From: Pseudomonas sp. SG20056
GTDB taxonomy: Bacteria; Pseudomonadota; Gammaproteobacteria; Pseudomonadales; Pseudomonadaceae
NCBI RefSeq assembly: GCF_031764535.1
Contig: NZ_CP134499.1
Coordinates: forward strand, 3,038,001 to 3,102,000
Reading direction: 5' to 3'
DNA length: 64,000 bases
Part shown: piece by piece, positions 10,620-26,486 of the stretch
How the letters are laid out: every line of letters begins with the position of its first letter
How positions within the stretch are numbered: the stretch's first letter is position 1
Translations under genes and position numbers: made by a program
Notes under the pieces: model-generated
Told to the model about the DNA's origin: nothing
The model's database searches: none
Seen by the model: only the letters and a program-made list of their open reading frames with translations

Positions 10620-11326
10620 CTCTTCAGGTGCCAAAGACTGGCCAGACTGCGCAAGTCTTCCGGGCGAGTGACTTTCAGGTTATCCGCACGTCCCTCGATC
10701 AGGCGCGGTGCCTGCCCGGCCCACTCGATAGCTGAGGCCTCATCGGTAATCGCCACACCGGCGATCAACGCATCAGCCAGCGCTCGCTGCAACTCGCCAA
10801 GACGGAACATCTGCGGGGTAAAAGCCTGCCAGATGGTTGAGCGATCCACCGTAGCTTGCACCCGGCCATCAGCACCAGCACGCTTGAGCGTATCGCGCGC
10901 CGGCACGGCCAACAGGCCGCCCACCGGATCATCGGCCAGTTCGCTGAGCAGCAGATCGAGATCGCTACGTGCCAGGTTAGGCCGCGCTGCATCGTGCACC
11001 AGCACCCAATCCTGCTCCTGAGCGCCAAGTTCACTCAAACGCAGCAAGCCATTGAGCACCGAATCAGCGCGTTCGGCACCGCCATCGGCGCGCTGGATGC
11101 GTGGATCATGCGCGCAGCTCAGGGCCGGCCAGTAGGGATCATCCGCCGCCAGGCTGACCACCACCGCACGCAGCTGCGGATGCTCGAGAAAGCACGCCAG
11201 GGTGTGCTCGATAATGCTTTTGCCGGCCAGTTGCAGGTACTGCTTGGGCCGATCGGCGCGCATCCGGCTGCCAATACCGGCAGCAGGGATTAGCGCCCAG
11301 AAAGGGGGTAATTCAGAGGTATTCAT
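10616..11326 (-). CDS. ispD: 2-C-methyl-D-erythritol 4-phosphate cytidylyltransferase
   Basis: Third step of the MEP isoprenoid pathway. The CTP-binding loop is ALIPAAGIGSRM with RPKQYLQLAGKSI following (11-38), and VHDAARPNL is the family motif in the middle; GRADNLKVTRPEDL is near the end. It has 236 residues, the normal length. It overlaps ftsB by four bases and so is translationally coupled to it, an order shared with many gammaproteobacteria. Confidence 0.97.
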
Positions 11327-11604
11327 TCAGCCAACTGATAGAGGGTTTCGCCCTCTTTAAGCATGCCCAGCTCGTGCCGCGCACGCTCTTCGACGGTTTC
11401 CATCCCGCTTTTCAGCTCCAGAACCTCGGCTTCGAGAATCCGGTTACGCTCTTGCAGCTGCTGGTTTTCGCCCTGTTGATCGGCGATCTGCTGCTGCAAC
11501 TGGGCCACCTGTGCCAGGCTGCCATCGCCGACCCACAGGCGATACTGCAGGCCTGCCAACACGGCAATCAGCACGATAAATACCCAGTAAAAGTTATTGC
11601 GCAT
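11323..11604 (-). CDS. ftsB: Cell division protein FtsB
   Basis: A small bitopic divisome protein that forms the FtsQ-FtsB-FtsL complex. Start chosen at the ATG 11604, giving 93 residues: a short cytoplasmic tip (MRNNFYW), one membrane helix (about 7-20) and a periplasmic coiled coil (about 28-65, LQQQIADQQGENQQLQERN). The conserved C-terminal GMLKEGETLYQL is present. The eno terminator ends only about 20 bases before the start, so expression needs read-through or a local promoter. Upstream in-frame sequence to 11772 overlaps eno and is not used. Confidence 0.94.
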   Translation of the reverse strand: MRNNFYWVFIVLIAVLAGLQYRLWVGDGSLAQVAQLQQQIADQQGENQQLQERNRILEAEVLELKSGMETVEERARHELGMLKEGETLYQLAE

Positions 11605-11625
11605 AGCGTAGAAAGCTTCCGAACG

Positions 11626-11658
11626 AAAAAGGGGCGACTCGCGCCGCCCCTCTTTTAC
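11626..11658 (-). terminator. Terminator after eno
   Basis: On the minus strand GGGGCG pairs with CGCCCC around an 8-base loop (11631-11650), with A-rich and T-rich flanks. It lies between the eno stop and the ftsB start. Confidence 0.85.
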
Positions 11659-11669
11659 CATGCCTGGGT

Positions 11670-13058
<1,389 letters not shown>

Positions 13059-13104
13059 TTATTCAGATTGTATACAAATGGCACTTTACCGGAGATTTGC
13101 CGTT

Positions 13105-15616
<2,512 letters not shown>

Positions 15617-15754
15617 TCAATGCCGCCGGGGAAAGCGAAGGAATACCGAAGCGGCCAATTGCAATACACCGCAATTAGCTAACCCTGCCGATTCCCAAAG
15701 GGAGTCAACAAAAGCTGTAGTAAGACGGGAGCGTAGTCTACCGGAAAGGGCTTA

Positions 15755-17071
15755 TCAGCTCAAACCTTGATCATTCGTCGGTGGCTGCCAATGCAATTGC
15801 CAACTGCCATCGGCGGCGCCCTGCGGAGCTGGCAGGTTGGCGATTGCCATGACCTGGTTATTCAGACGCAGCAACGGCAGGCGATCACGCACAAAAACCG
15901 GTACGCGCAGTTCATTGAACAAGCGTTTGAGATCGCGATGCCCGCGCCCCGGTATAAGAAGCTGATCGCCGCCTTGGCGGTAACCCAGCTGCCAGTTACC
16001 CGCCGGCAACTGGCCGTCAATTCGCACACTGCCGTTAGCGGGCAATATCAACGGCTGATTACCTTGCACCGCCAGATTGACTGGCACGGGAGCGCGCAGC
16101 CAATCACCCGCCAACCACCACACCCGCTCATCACTGCGGCGCAGCTCCCCCGCCGCCAGCATCCAGACTGGCGCAGCATCCGACGCGGCATCGCGCAGCG
16201 CCTGCCAGCCGGCCCAGTGTTCGCTATCCGGCATCGTCGTCAGCGGGCGGAGCCAATAACGCAGGGCATTGCGCTGACGCGGCTCACTCAGGCTGCGCAG
16301 CGCAGGCAGCGCCAGGCTGGGTAACGGTAACCAGGCAAACTCGGCTGGCACCTGCGCAGCAGCCATATCCTGCTGCGCCAACTCATCGAGCAACTGCGCG
16401 GCCTCACTCAAGTGCGCGGCGCTACGGGCCATATTGGTGGTGGCTTGCGGCCAGCGACTGAGCAACGCAGGCAACACCTGACGGCGCAGGTAATTGCGCG
16501 AGAAGCGCTCATCGGCATTTGACGGATCTTCAACCCAGGCCAGCTTGTGCTCTCGGGCATAAGCCAACAGTTCATCGCGCGAGCAGTTGAGTAGCGGTCG
16601 AACCAGCCGCCCCGCGCCCAATGCACGACTCACCGGCATGGCCGACAAACCCTGCACGCCGGCACCGCGTAACAGGCGAAACAACAGGGTTTCAGCCTGA
16701 TCATCGCGATGCTGCGCGGTCAGCAACAGTTCATCAGCGCCGAGACGGACCGCAAAAGCCGCGTAGCGGGCCTCGCGGGCCGCACGCTCCAGACTGGCGC
16801 CTGGAGCAACCTGAACATATTCAACCTGCAACGGCACGGACAAGGCAGCGCACAGCTCACGGCAATGCGCCGGCCAGGCATCAGCCGCAGCCTGCAGGCC
16901 GTGATGAATATGAATGGCGGAAAGAGGCGGCAATGCCTCGCGTTGCGCGAGGCTGGCCAGCAGGTGCAGCAGCACCGTGGAGTCCAGCCCGCCAGACAGG
17001 GCCACACACCAGCCAGGGGCACTGAGCCAGGGCTGCAGGGCATCACGCAAACGAATATGCACAGGAGTCAT
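15755..17071 (-). CDS. tilS: tRNA(Ile)-lysidine synthase TilS
   Basis: Modifies C34 of the tRNA(Ile) CAU anticodon to lysidine, allowing AUA decoding. It has 438 residues with the PP-loop ATP motif ALSGGLDSTVLL (24-35), HHGLQ, and LLTAQHRDDQAETLLFRLLRG for the catalytic region. The C-terminal substrate-binding domains are more variable. A strong terminator lies just upstream, so it is separated from accA. It is essential in most bacteria. Confidence 0.95.
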   Translation of the reverse strand: MTPVHIRLRDALQPWLSAPGWCVALSGGLDSTVLLHLLASLAQREALPPLSAIHIHHGLQAAADAWPAHCRELCAALSVPLQVEYVQVAPGASLERAAREARYAAFAVRLGADELLLTAQHRDDQAETLLFRLLRGAGVQGLSAMPVSRALGAGRLVRPLLNCSRDELLAYAREHKLAWVEDPSNADERFSRNYLRRQVLPALLSRWPQATTNMARSAAHLSEAAQLLDELAQQDMAAAQVPAEFAWLPLPSLALPALRSLSEPRQRNALRYWLRPLTTMPDSEHWAGWQALRDAASDAAPVWMLAAGELRRSDERVWWLAGDWLRAPVPVNLAVQGNQPLILPANGSVRIDGQLPAGNWQLGYRQGGDQLLIPGRGHRDLKRLFNELRVPVFVRDRLPLLRLNNQVMAIANLPAPQGAADGSWQLHWQPPTNDQGLS

Positions 17072-17090
17072 CGGCCAAGCTTAAAACAAC

Positions 17091-17110
17091 AACGGGCCCG
17101 AAGGCCCGTT
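17091..17110 (-). terminator. Terminator after accA
   Basis: AACGGGCC-TTCG-GGCCCGTT on the minus strand has a stable TTCG loop and is followed by a T-containing stretch (GTTGTTGTTTT). It lies between the accA stop and the tilS start. Confidence 0.9.
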
Positions 17111-17131
17111 GTATGCGCAGCTGCCGAGCAA

Positions 17132-18082
17132 TCAGGCAATTCCGTAGCTCATCAGACGCTCATAACGACGCCTGAGCAGCGCGTCGGTATCGAAGGTTTT
17201 GAGCATTGCCAGCTGTGTCAGCAAGGCCTGACGAATCGACTCGGCCGCAGCGGCCGGGTCGCTGTGCGCGCCACCGAGCGGTTCACTGATCACCTGATCA
17301 ACAATGCCCAGGCCTTTCAGGCGTTCAGCCGTGATGCCCATCGCTTCGGCGGCATCAGGGGCCTTTTCTGCGGTTTTCCACAGAATCGAAGCACAACCTT
17401 CCGGCGAGATCACCGAGTAGGTGGAGTACTGCAGCATGTTCAGCTGATCGCATACGCCAATCGCCAAGGCACCGCCGGAACCACCTTCACCAATTACGGT
17501 GGCGATAATCGGGGTTTTCAGGCGCGCCATAACACGCAGATTCCAGGCGATGGCTTCACTCTGGTTGCGCTCTTCAGCGTCAATGCCCGGGTAGGCACCC
17601 GGGGTATCGATAAAGGTCAGGATCGGCATCTTGAAGCGTTCGGCCATTTCCATCAGGCGGCACGCCTTGCGGTAGCCCTCCGGACGCGGCATGCCGAAGT
17701 TGCGGCGCACCTTCTCGCGAATCTCACGGCCTTTCTGGTGACCAATCACCATCACCGGCTCACCGTCCAGACGGGCAACGCCGCCCACCAGGGCCGCGTC
17801 GTCGGAGAAGTGGCGGTCGCCATGCAGCTCATCGAATTCGGTAAAGATGTGCTGCAGATAATCCAGGGTGTAAGGACGGCGTGGGTGGCGCGCCAGCTGA
17901 GCGATCTGCCAGCTGCTCAGGTTGCCGAAAATGCTTTCGGTCAGCGAGCTGCTCTTGTCCTGCAGGCGGGCGATTTCATCGTTGATGTTCAACGAGTTGT
18001 CGTTACCGACCAGGCGAAGCTCTTCGATCTTGGCTTGCAGGTCGGCGATCGGCTGTTCGAAATCGAGAAAATTCGGGTTCAT
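17132..18082 (-). CDS. accA: Acetyl-CoA carboxylase carboxyltransferase, alpha subunit
   Basis: With AccD it transfers carboxyl from biotin to acetyl-CoA, the first step of fatty-acid synthesis. It has 316 residues from the ATG 18082 ([20 protein letters not shown]). Conserved segments include [45 protein letters not shown] and [11 protein letters not shown]. The usual order dnaE then accA is kept, with a gap of about 170 bp between them. The in-frame sequence upstream of the ATG is not needed. Confidence 0.98.
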   Translation of the reverse strand: MNPNFLDFEQPIADLQAKIEELRLVGNDNSLNINDEIARLQDKSSSLTESIFGNLSSWQIAQLARHPRRPYTLDYLQHIFTEFDELHGDRHFSDDAALVGGVARLDGEPVMVIGHQKGREIREKVRRNFGMPRPEGYRKACRLMEMAERFKMPILTFIDTPGAYPGIDAEERNQSEAIAWNLRVMARLKTPIIATVIGEGGSGGALAIGVCDQLNMLQYSTYSVISPEGCASILWKTAEKAPDAAEAMGITAERLKGLGIVDQVISEPLGGAHSDPAAAAESIRQALLTQLAMLKTFDTDALLRRRYERLMSYGIA

Positions 18083-18250
18083 AGTCATCCGTCTTGCGTC
18101 GACGGCCAAGTGGCCGGGAGCTGTATCCGTTATCGCGCCCTACCTTATAGCAGCAGGCGCATTCAGGTCGACACCCGGTTCTGCACGAAAGCCTTCAATA
18201 CAGAACATGCCGGGTATCACGACCGACCGGCGAGGCCGCAGCCCCGCAAA

Positions 18251-21772
<3,522 letters not shown>

Positions 21773-21883
21773 GGCAGTCCTATACAAAACGCAAAAACGA
21801 CAAGGCAGGGATTGTACAACCGCAGCAGCGCGCGACAAGCGCTACCGGGCACAGGATAACGAGGGAATCTCAGAAGCGTTGCG

Positions 21884-22480
21884 TCAGTCGTCTAACAACG
21901 CACGTACCGGGCCAAAGGAGCGCCGGTGAATCGGGGTTGGCCCCAGGCGCCGCAACGCTTCCAGGTGCACCGGAGTCGGATAGCCTTTGTGGCCGGCGAT
22001 ACCGTAACCGGGGTATTGCTGATCAAGCGCCTGCATCTCGCGATCACGACTGACCTTGGCCAGGATCGATGCCGCAGCAATTGCCGGCACCTGGCTATCG
22101 CCCTTGATCACCGCCGCGCTGGGCACCTGCAGTTTCGGGCAGCGATTGCCATCGATCAGCGCCAGCTTGGGCGTGATACTCAGGCCTTCGACCGCGCGCT
22201 GCATGGCCAGCATGGTGGCCTGGAGGATATTCAGCTGGTCGATTTCCTCGACCTCAGCGCGGGCAATGCACCAGGCCAGGGCTTTTTCACGAATCTCGTC
22301 GAAAAGTTTCTCGCGACGCGCCTCGGTCAACTTTTTCGAATCATTCAGGCCGAGAATCGGCCGCGCCGGGTCGAGAATCACCGCCGCCGTTACAACCGCA
22401 CCGCAGAGCGGGCCACGGCCGACTTCATCAACGCCAGCCACCAACTCCTGCACCAGGGTGAAATCCAGCCCGAGCTGCAT
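21884..22480 (-). CDS. rnhB: Ribonuclease HII
   Basis: Removes RNA from RNA-DNA hybrids, including single misincorporated ribonucleotides. It has 198 residues with the acidic pair in [16 protein letters not shown] (Asp18, Glu19), a further Asp in [10 protein letters not shown] and SILAKVSRD in the middle, as expected for the DEDD active site. The start overlaps the lpxB stop by one base (TGATG), so it is coupled to lipid A genes as in other gammaproteobacteria. Confidence 0.97.
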   Translation of the reverse strand: MQLGLDFTLVQELVAGVDEVGRGPLCGAVVTAAVILDPARPILGLNDSKKLTEARREKLFDEIREKALAWCIARAEVEEIDQLNILQATMLAMQRAVEGLSITPKLALIDGNRCPKLQVPSAAVIKGDSQVPAIAAASILAKVSRDREMQALDQQYPGYGIAGHKGYPTPVHLEALRRLGPTPIHRRSFGPVRALLDD

Positions 22481-23613
22481 CAGCCGCGCCCTGTCAGCTG
22501 CAACACGGCTTTGGCAGCCTGCTCCGAGGCATCACGTCGCAACGCCCGGTGAATCACATCAAAGCCTTCGGTCTGCACCTCGCCGCCGTCCAGCAGCGGA
22601 GCCAGCAACTGGGCCAAAGCTTCGGGCGTAGCGGCGTCCTGAATCATCTCAGGCACTAGCAAACGCTCAGCCAGTAGATTCGGCAGAGAAATATAAGCGC
22701 TGGTAACCAGGCGTTTGAGGATGCGATAAGTCAGTGGTGCAACCTTGTAAGCCACCACCATCGGCCGCTTGTATAGCAGAGCCTCAAGGGTCGCCGTACC
22801 CGAGGCGATCAACACCGCATCACAGGCCGCCAGCGCCTCATGGGAACGACCATTGAGCAAGGTCAGCGGCAGATCGCGGCCCACCAGCATCTGCTCAAGC
22901 TGCGCACGACGCTCCGGGCTGGAACAGGGCAGAACAAACTGGATACCGGGGCGCAAGGTGCGCAACCGCATGGCGGCATCAAGAAACAGGCTGCCAAGGC
23001 GCGACACTTCGCCGCCACGGCTGCCCGGCATCAAGGCAACCACCGGCTGATCCTGCGCCAAATTCAGCGCCTCACGGGCCGCTGCGCGATCCGCTTGTTG
23101 CGGAATGGTATCGGCCAACGGGTGACCGACAAAACGCACCGGCACCTGATGATCCTGATAGAACTGCGCCTCGAACGGGAACAGGGTCAGCATCAGGTCG
23201 CAGGCCTCGCGAATCTTCAGTACGCGCTTCTGCCGCCAGGCCCACACGGACGGGCTAACGTAATGCACGGTCTTGATGCCAGCCTGACGCAGTTTGAGCT
23301 CTAAAGTCAGATTGAAATCCGGCGCATCGATGCCGATAAAGACATCCGGCTTGGCCTCTATCAAGGTGTTGATCAGCCGCTTGCGCCGTGACAGCAGTTC
23401 GGGAAGACGACCAAGTACCTCGACCAGGCCCATTACCGACAGACGCTCCATCGGAAAATAGGAATTCAGCCCCTGGGCCTGCATCAGCGGACCACCGATA
23501 CCGATAAATTCGATCTGTGGGTATTGGGCTTTGAGGGCCGGCATCAGGCCCGCACCGAGAATATCGCCAGACGCCTCGCCGGCGACCAGCGCGACACGCA
23601 TCAGGTCAGTCAT
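22480..23613 (-). CDS. lpxB: Lipid-A-disaccharide synthase
   Basis: A GT19 glycosyltransferase that joins UDP-diacylglucosamine and lipid X to form the lipid A disaccharide. It has 377 residues with [18 protein letters not shown] (8-25), [22 protein letters not shown] and [16 protein letters not shown] [12 protein letters not shown] in the nucleotide-binding half, and [18 protein letters not shown] near the end. It lies three bases after lpxA and overlaps rnhB by one base. Confidence 0.97.
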   Translation of the reverse strand: MTDLMRVALVAGEASGDILGAGLMPALKAQYPQIEFIGIGGPLMQAQGLNSYFPMERLSVMGLVEVLGRLPELLSRRKRLINTLIEAKPDVFIGIDAPDFNLTLELKLRQAGIKTVHYVSPSVWAWRQKRVLKIREACDLMLTLFPFEAQFYQDHQVPVRFVGHPLADTIPQQADRAAAREALNLAQDQPVVALMPGSRGGEVSRLGSLFLDAAMRLRTLRPGIQFVLPCSSPERRAQLEQMLVGRDLPLTLLNGRSHEALAACDAVLIASGTATLEALLYKRPMVVAYKVAPLTYRILKRLVTSAYISLPNLLAERLLVPEMIQDAATPEALAQLLAPLLDGGEVQTEGFDVIHRALRRDASEQAAKAVLQLTGRG

Positions 23614-23616
23614 AAA

Positions 23617-24393
23617 TTATCGGGTAATGCCGCGGCTTGAAGCCTGAATGGAGTCGCGAAAGATCGCGACTTCGGGAAACTCTGCGGCCGACGCGGCCAG
23701 CTCGGCCATCGCCTGCTCAACCGTAAGGCCCTGGCGATAGACGATCTTGTAGGCACGGCGCAAGGCAGCAATCGCCTCAGCGCTGAAACCACGGCGGCGC
23801 ATACCTTCAAAGTTCATGCTGCGCGCTTCGGCCGGGTTGCCGAACACGGTGACGAACGCCGGTACATCCTTGCCAATCGCCGTGCCCATGCCGGAAAAGC
23901 TGTGCGCACCGATACGACAGAACTGATGAACCAGGGTGTAACCAGAGAGAATCGCCCAGTCATCGACCCACACATGCCCGGCCAGCGCAGTGTTGTTGAC
24001 CAGGATGCAATGGTTGCCGATCACACTGTCATGGCCAATATGGGCATAGGCCATGATCAGATTGTGGTCGCCAAGGGTGGTTTCGCTGCGATCCTGCACG
24101 GTGCCGCGATGGATGGTGACACCCTCGCGGATCACGTTGTGGTCGCCAATGACCAGACGAGTCGCCTCGCCCTGATACTTGAGATCGGGGGTGTCTTCAC
24201 CCACCGAGGAGAACTGATAGATGCGGTTGTGTTTACCGATCCGGGTCGGCCCCTTGAGGATCACATGGGGGCCGATCACTGTACCCTCGCCAATTTCTAC
24301 ATCGGCCCCGACTATCGACCAAGGGCCGACGACTACGTCGTCAGCCAACTTGGCGCTGGGATCAATGATGGCGCGAGGGTCAATCAAACTCAT
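23617..24393 (-). CDS. lpxA: UDP-N-acetylglucosamine acyltransferase
   Basis: First enzyme of lipid A synthesis; transfers a 3-hydroxyacyl chain from ACP to UDP-GlcNAc. It has 258 residues from the ATG 24393, with a left-handed beta-helix of hexapeptide repeats in the first two thirds (for example [15 protein letters not shown]) and the catalytic His121 in [10 protein letters not shown]. The helical C-terminal cap follows [19 protein letters not shown]. It overlaps fabZ by four bases. Confidence 0.97.
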   Translation of the reverse strand: MSLIDPRAIIDPSAKLADDVVVGPWSIVGADVEIGEGTVIGPHVILKGPTRIGKHNRIYQFSSVGEDTPDLKYQGEATRLVIGDHNVIREGVTIHRGTVQDRSETTLGDHNLIMAYAHIGHDSVIGNHCILVNNTALAGHVWVDDWAILSGYTLVHQFCRIGAHSFSGMGTAIGKDVPAFVTVFGNPAEARSMNFEGMRRRGFSAEAIAALRRAYKIVYRQGLTVEQAMAELAASAAEFPEVAIFRDSIQASSRGITR

Positions 24394-24830
24394 AGTTTGC
24401 GTTCCGCACAGATGATTTCTGCCGAGCAGACTTCCTTGCCGTCGACGCTGGCCTTGCATTCAAACTTCCATATGCTGCGCTTGCTGCTCAGGTAGCGAGC
24501 CTCAAGGATAAGCTGATCACCCGGCACCACTGGCTGGCGAAAGCGTAGCTTGTCGGAGCCGACAAAGTAATACAGGGTGCCATCGGATGGTTTCAGATCC
24601 ATCATCTTGAAGCCAAGAATGCCGGCGGCCTGAGCCATGGCTTCGATGATCAATACGCCCGGCATGATCGGGTGCTCAGGAAAATGCCCGTTGAAGAACG
24701 GCTCATTGATGCTGACATTCTTGTAGGCGCGAATTCGCTTACCTTCAATATCCAGCTCAGCCACCCGGTCCACCAAAAGGAACGGATAGCGGTGCGGCAA
24801 GTATTCGCGAATCTGGTTGATGTCCATCAT
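24390..24830 (-). CDS. fabZ: 3-hydroxyacyl-[ACP] dehydratase FabZ
   Basis: Dehydrates 3-hydroxyacyl-ACP in fatty-acid elongation and competes with LpxA for the same substrate pool, which explains the shared operon. It has 146 residues in a hot-dog fold; catalytic His49 is in [14 protein letters not shown] and Glu63 in IEAMAQAAG. Two ATG codons are adjacent at the start (24830 and 24827). No strong ribosome site is seen, and a terminator-like hairpin lies about 35 bases upstream. Confidence 0.97.
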   Translation of the reverse strand: MMDINQIREYLPHRYPFLLVDRVAELDIEGKRIRAYKNVSINEPFFNGHFPEHPIMPGVLIIEAMAQAAGILGFKMMDLKPSDGTLYYFVGSDKLRFRQPVVPGDQLILEARYLSSKRSIWKFECKASVDGKEVCSAEIICAERKL

Positions 24831-24850
24831 GTGCAGAGAAGCCTGTAAGA

Positions 24851-24877
24851 GAAAAAAGAGAAACCGGTAAACACCGG
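24851..24877 (-). terminator. Terminator-like hairpin between lpxD and fabZ
   Basis: CCGGT-GTTT-ACCGG on the minus strand (24877-24864) is followed by a pyrimidine/T-rich run (24863-24851). It starts inside the last codons of lpxD. As the genes are expected to be one operon, it may act as a partial attenuator. The short stem makes this tentative. Confidence 0.4.
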
Positions 24878-24878
24878 C

Positions 24879-25937
24879 TCAGGCATCAGATGAAGTGTCG
24901 GCAGCTGGGGTCACGGCGGCCAGCTGCTTTTCCAACTGTTGCAGGCGTCGCGCCATGTCATCCAACTGACGAATCCGTGCCGCGCTCTTGCGCCACTCAG
25001 CCGCTGGCTGCATGGCGGTGCCCGAGGAATAGGAGCCCGGCTCGGTGATCGAACGAGTGACCATGGTCATACCGGTGACGAACACGTTGTCGCACACCTC
25101 GATATGCCCAACCATGCCCACCCCACCGGCGATCATGCAGTTCTTGCCAATTTTGGTGCTACCGGAAATTCCCGCGCAGCCGGCCATGGCCGTGTTGTCG
25201 CCGATCTGCACGTTATGCGCGATCATGATCTGGTTATCCAGCTTGACTCCATTGCCGATCAGCGTGTCCGACAGCGCGCCACGGTCGACGGTGGTATTGG
25301 CGCCGATCTCGACGTCATCACCGATGGTTACCCCACCGATCTGCGCGATCTTCTGCCAAACGCCCTTCTCGTTGGCAAAGCCGAAGCCCTCGCCACCGAT
25401 CACCGCACCGGATTGAATCACCACCCGCTTACCGATCCGTACGTCGTGATACAGCGTCACTCGCGGGGCCAACCAACCACCTTCACCTATAACCGAACGC
25501 GCACCGACAACGCACTGCGCGCCTACGGTTACACCGGCAGCGATGTACGCACCACTTTCGATCACCGCATAAGCACCGATACTGGCAGTCGCATCGATCT
25601 GCGCATCTGCAGCCACCACAGCAGTGGGGTGAACACCAGGCAATGCCTGGGGCTTGCGGTCAAATAGATGCGAGAGTTCGGCATACGCTAGGTAAGGATT
25701 AGCGACGACCAGGGCATTGCCGGCATAGCCTTCGGCATCCGCTGCGGTCAACAGCACCGCGCCCGCCTGACAGCCCGAGAGAAACTTGCGGTATTGCGCA
25801 TTTGCGAGAAAGCTCAGCTGATCAGCGCCGGCTTCCTGCAAGGTAGCCAAGCCACTGATCTGCTTGTCCGTGGCGCCACGTAAGGTAGCGCCCAGACGCT
25901 CGGCCAACTGGCCAAGGGTATAAACCGTTGCACTCAT
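24879..25937 (-). CDS. lpxD: UDP-3-O-(3-hydroxyacyl)glucosamine N-acyltransferase
   Basis: Third step of lipid A synthesis; adds the N-linked hydroxyacyl chain. It has 352 residues: an N-terminal uridine-binding domain (to about 100), a hexapeptide-repeat beta-helix (about 103-310) with catalytic His241 in [14 protein letters not shown], and a C-terminal helix ([19 protein letters not shown]) expected to bind acyl-ACP. The start is two bases after the ompH stop. Confidence 0.97.
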   Translation of the reverse strand: MSATVYTLGQLAERLGATLRGATDKQISGLATLQEAGADQLSFLANAQYRKFLSGCQAGAVLLTAADAEGYAGNALVVANPYLAYAELSHLFDRKPQALPGVHPTAVVAADAQIDATASIGAYAVIESGAYIAAGVTVGAQCVVGARSVIGEGGWLAPRVTLYHDVRIGKRVVIQSGAVIGGEGFGFANEKGVWQKIAQIGGVTIGDDVEIGANTTVDRGALSDTLIGNGVKLDNQIMIAHNVQIGDNTAMAGCAGISGSTKIGKNCMIAGGVGMVGHIEVCDNVFVTGMTMVTRSITEPGSYSSGTAMQPAAEWRKSAARIRQLDDMARRLQQLEKQLAAVTPAADTSSDA

Positions 25938-25939
25938 GA

Positions 25940-26443
25940 TCAGCGCAGCTGATTCATGCGCTCGATAACCTGGCGGGTGATGTCGAACTGAGGTTTGACA
26001 TCAATCACCGCACCGCGCTCCAGCACCAGGTCGAAGTTACCGGTCTTGATCACTTCTTCCACAGCCTTGTCCAGGTTCGGCTTGAGCTTCTTCAGCATTT
26101 CACGATCAGCAACAGCCTTAGACTCGTTCAGTTCTTTGGACTGGAACTGGAAATCACGGGCTTTTTGCTTGAACTCAAGCTCCAGGCGCTCACGCTCGGC
26201 GGTCTGCATTTTTTCGCCGTCTTTGACCAGACGGTCCTGAATGCGCTTGGCGTCGCTTTCCAGGGTTTTCAGCTTGTTCAGCTGCGGACCGAATTTCTTC
26301 TCGGCATCCACGGCGTAACGCTTGGCAGCATCAGATTCCAGCAAGGCCATTTGGTAGTTCAGTACCGCTACTTTCATCTCGGCAAAAGCCGGGGTCGCCA
26401 GCAAGGCAACGCTTAACAAAACCAGTTGAGTCAACTTACGCAC
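25940..26443 (-). CDS. ompH: Periplasmic chaperone OmpH/Skp
   Basis: A Skp-family chaperone that carries unfolded outer-membrane proteins through the periplasm to BamA. I start at the GTG 26443, with GGAG nine bases upstream, giving 167 residues with a clear signal peptide ([21 protein letters not shown], cleaved before EMKV; first residue is Met in the protein). The rest is mostly charged and helical (about 40-120), as expected for the tentacle-like trimer. It sits between bamA (43 bp upstream) and lpxD. Confidence 0.94.
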   Translation of the reverse strand: MRKLTQLVLLSVALLATPAFAEMKVAVLNYQMALLESDAAKRYAVDAEKKFGPQLNKLKTLESDAKRIQDRLVKDGEKMQTAERERLELEFKQKARDFQFQSKELNESKAVADREMLKKLKPNLDKAVEEVIKTGNFDLVLERGAVIDVKPQFDITRQVIERMNQLR

Positions 26444-26486
26444 GGTGCAACTCCTGCAAAACTGTTGGTATTCAAAAATCCGACGC

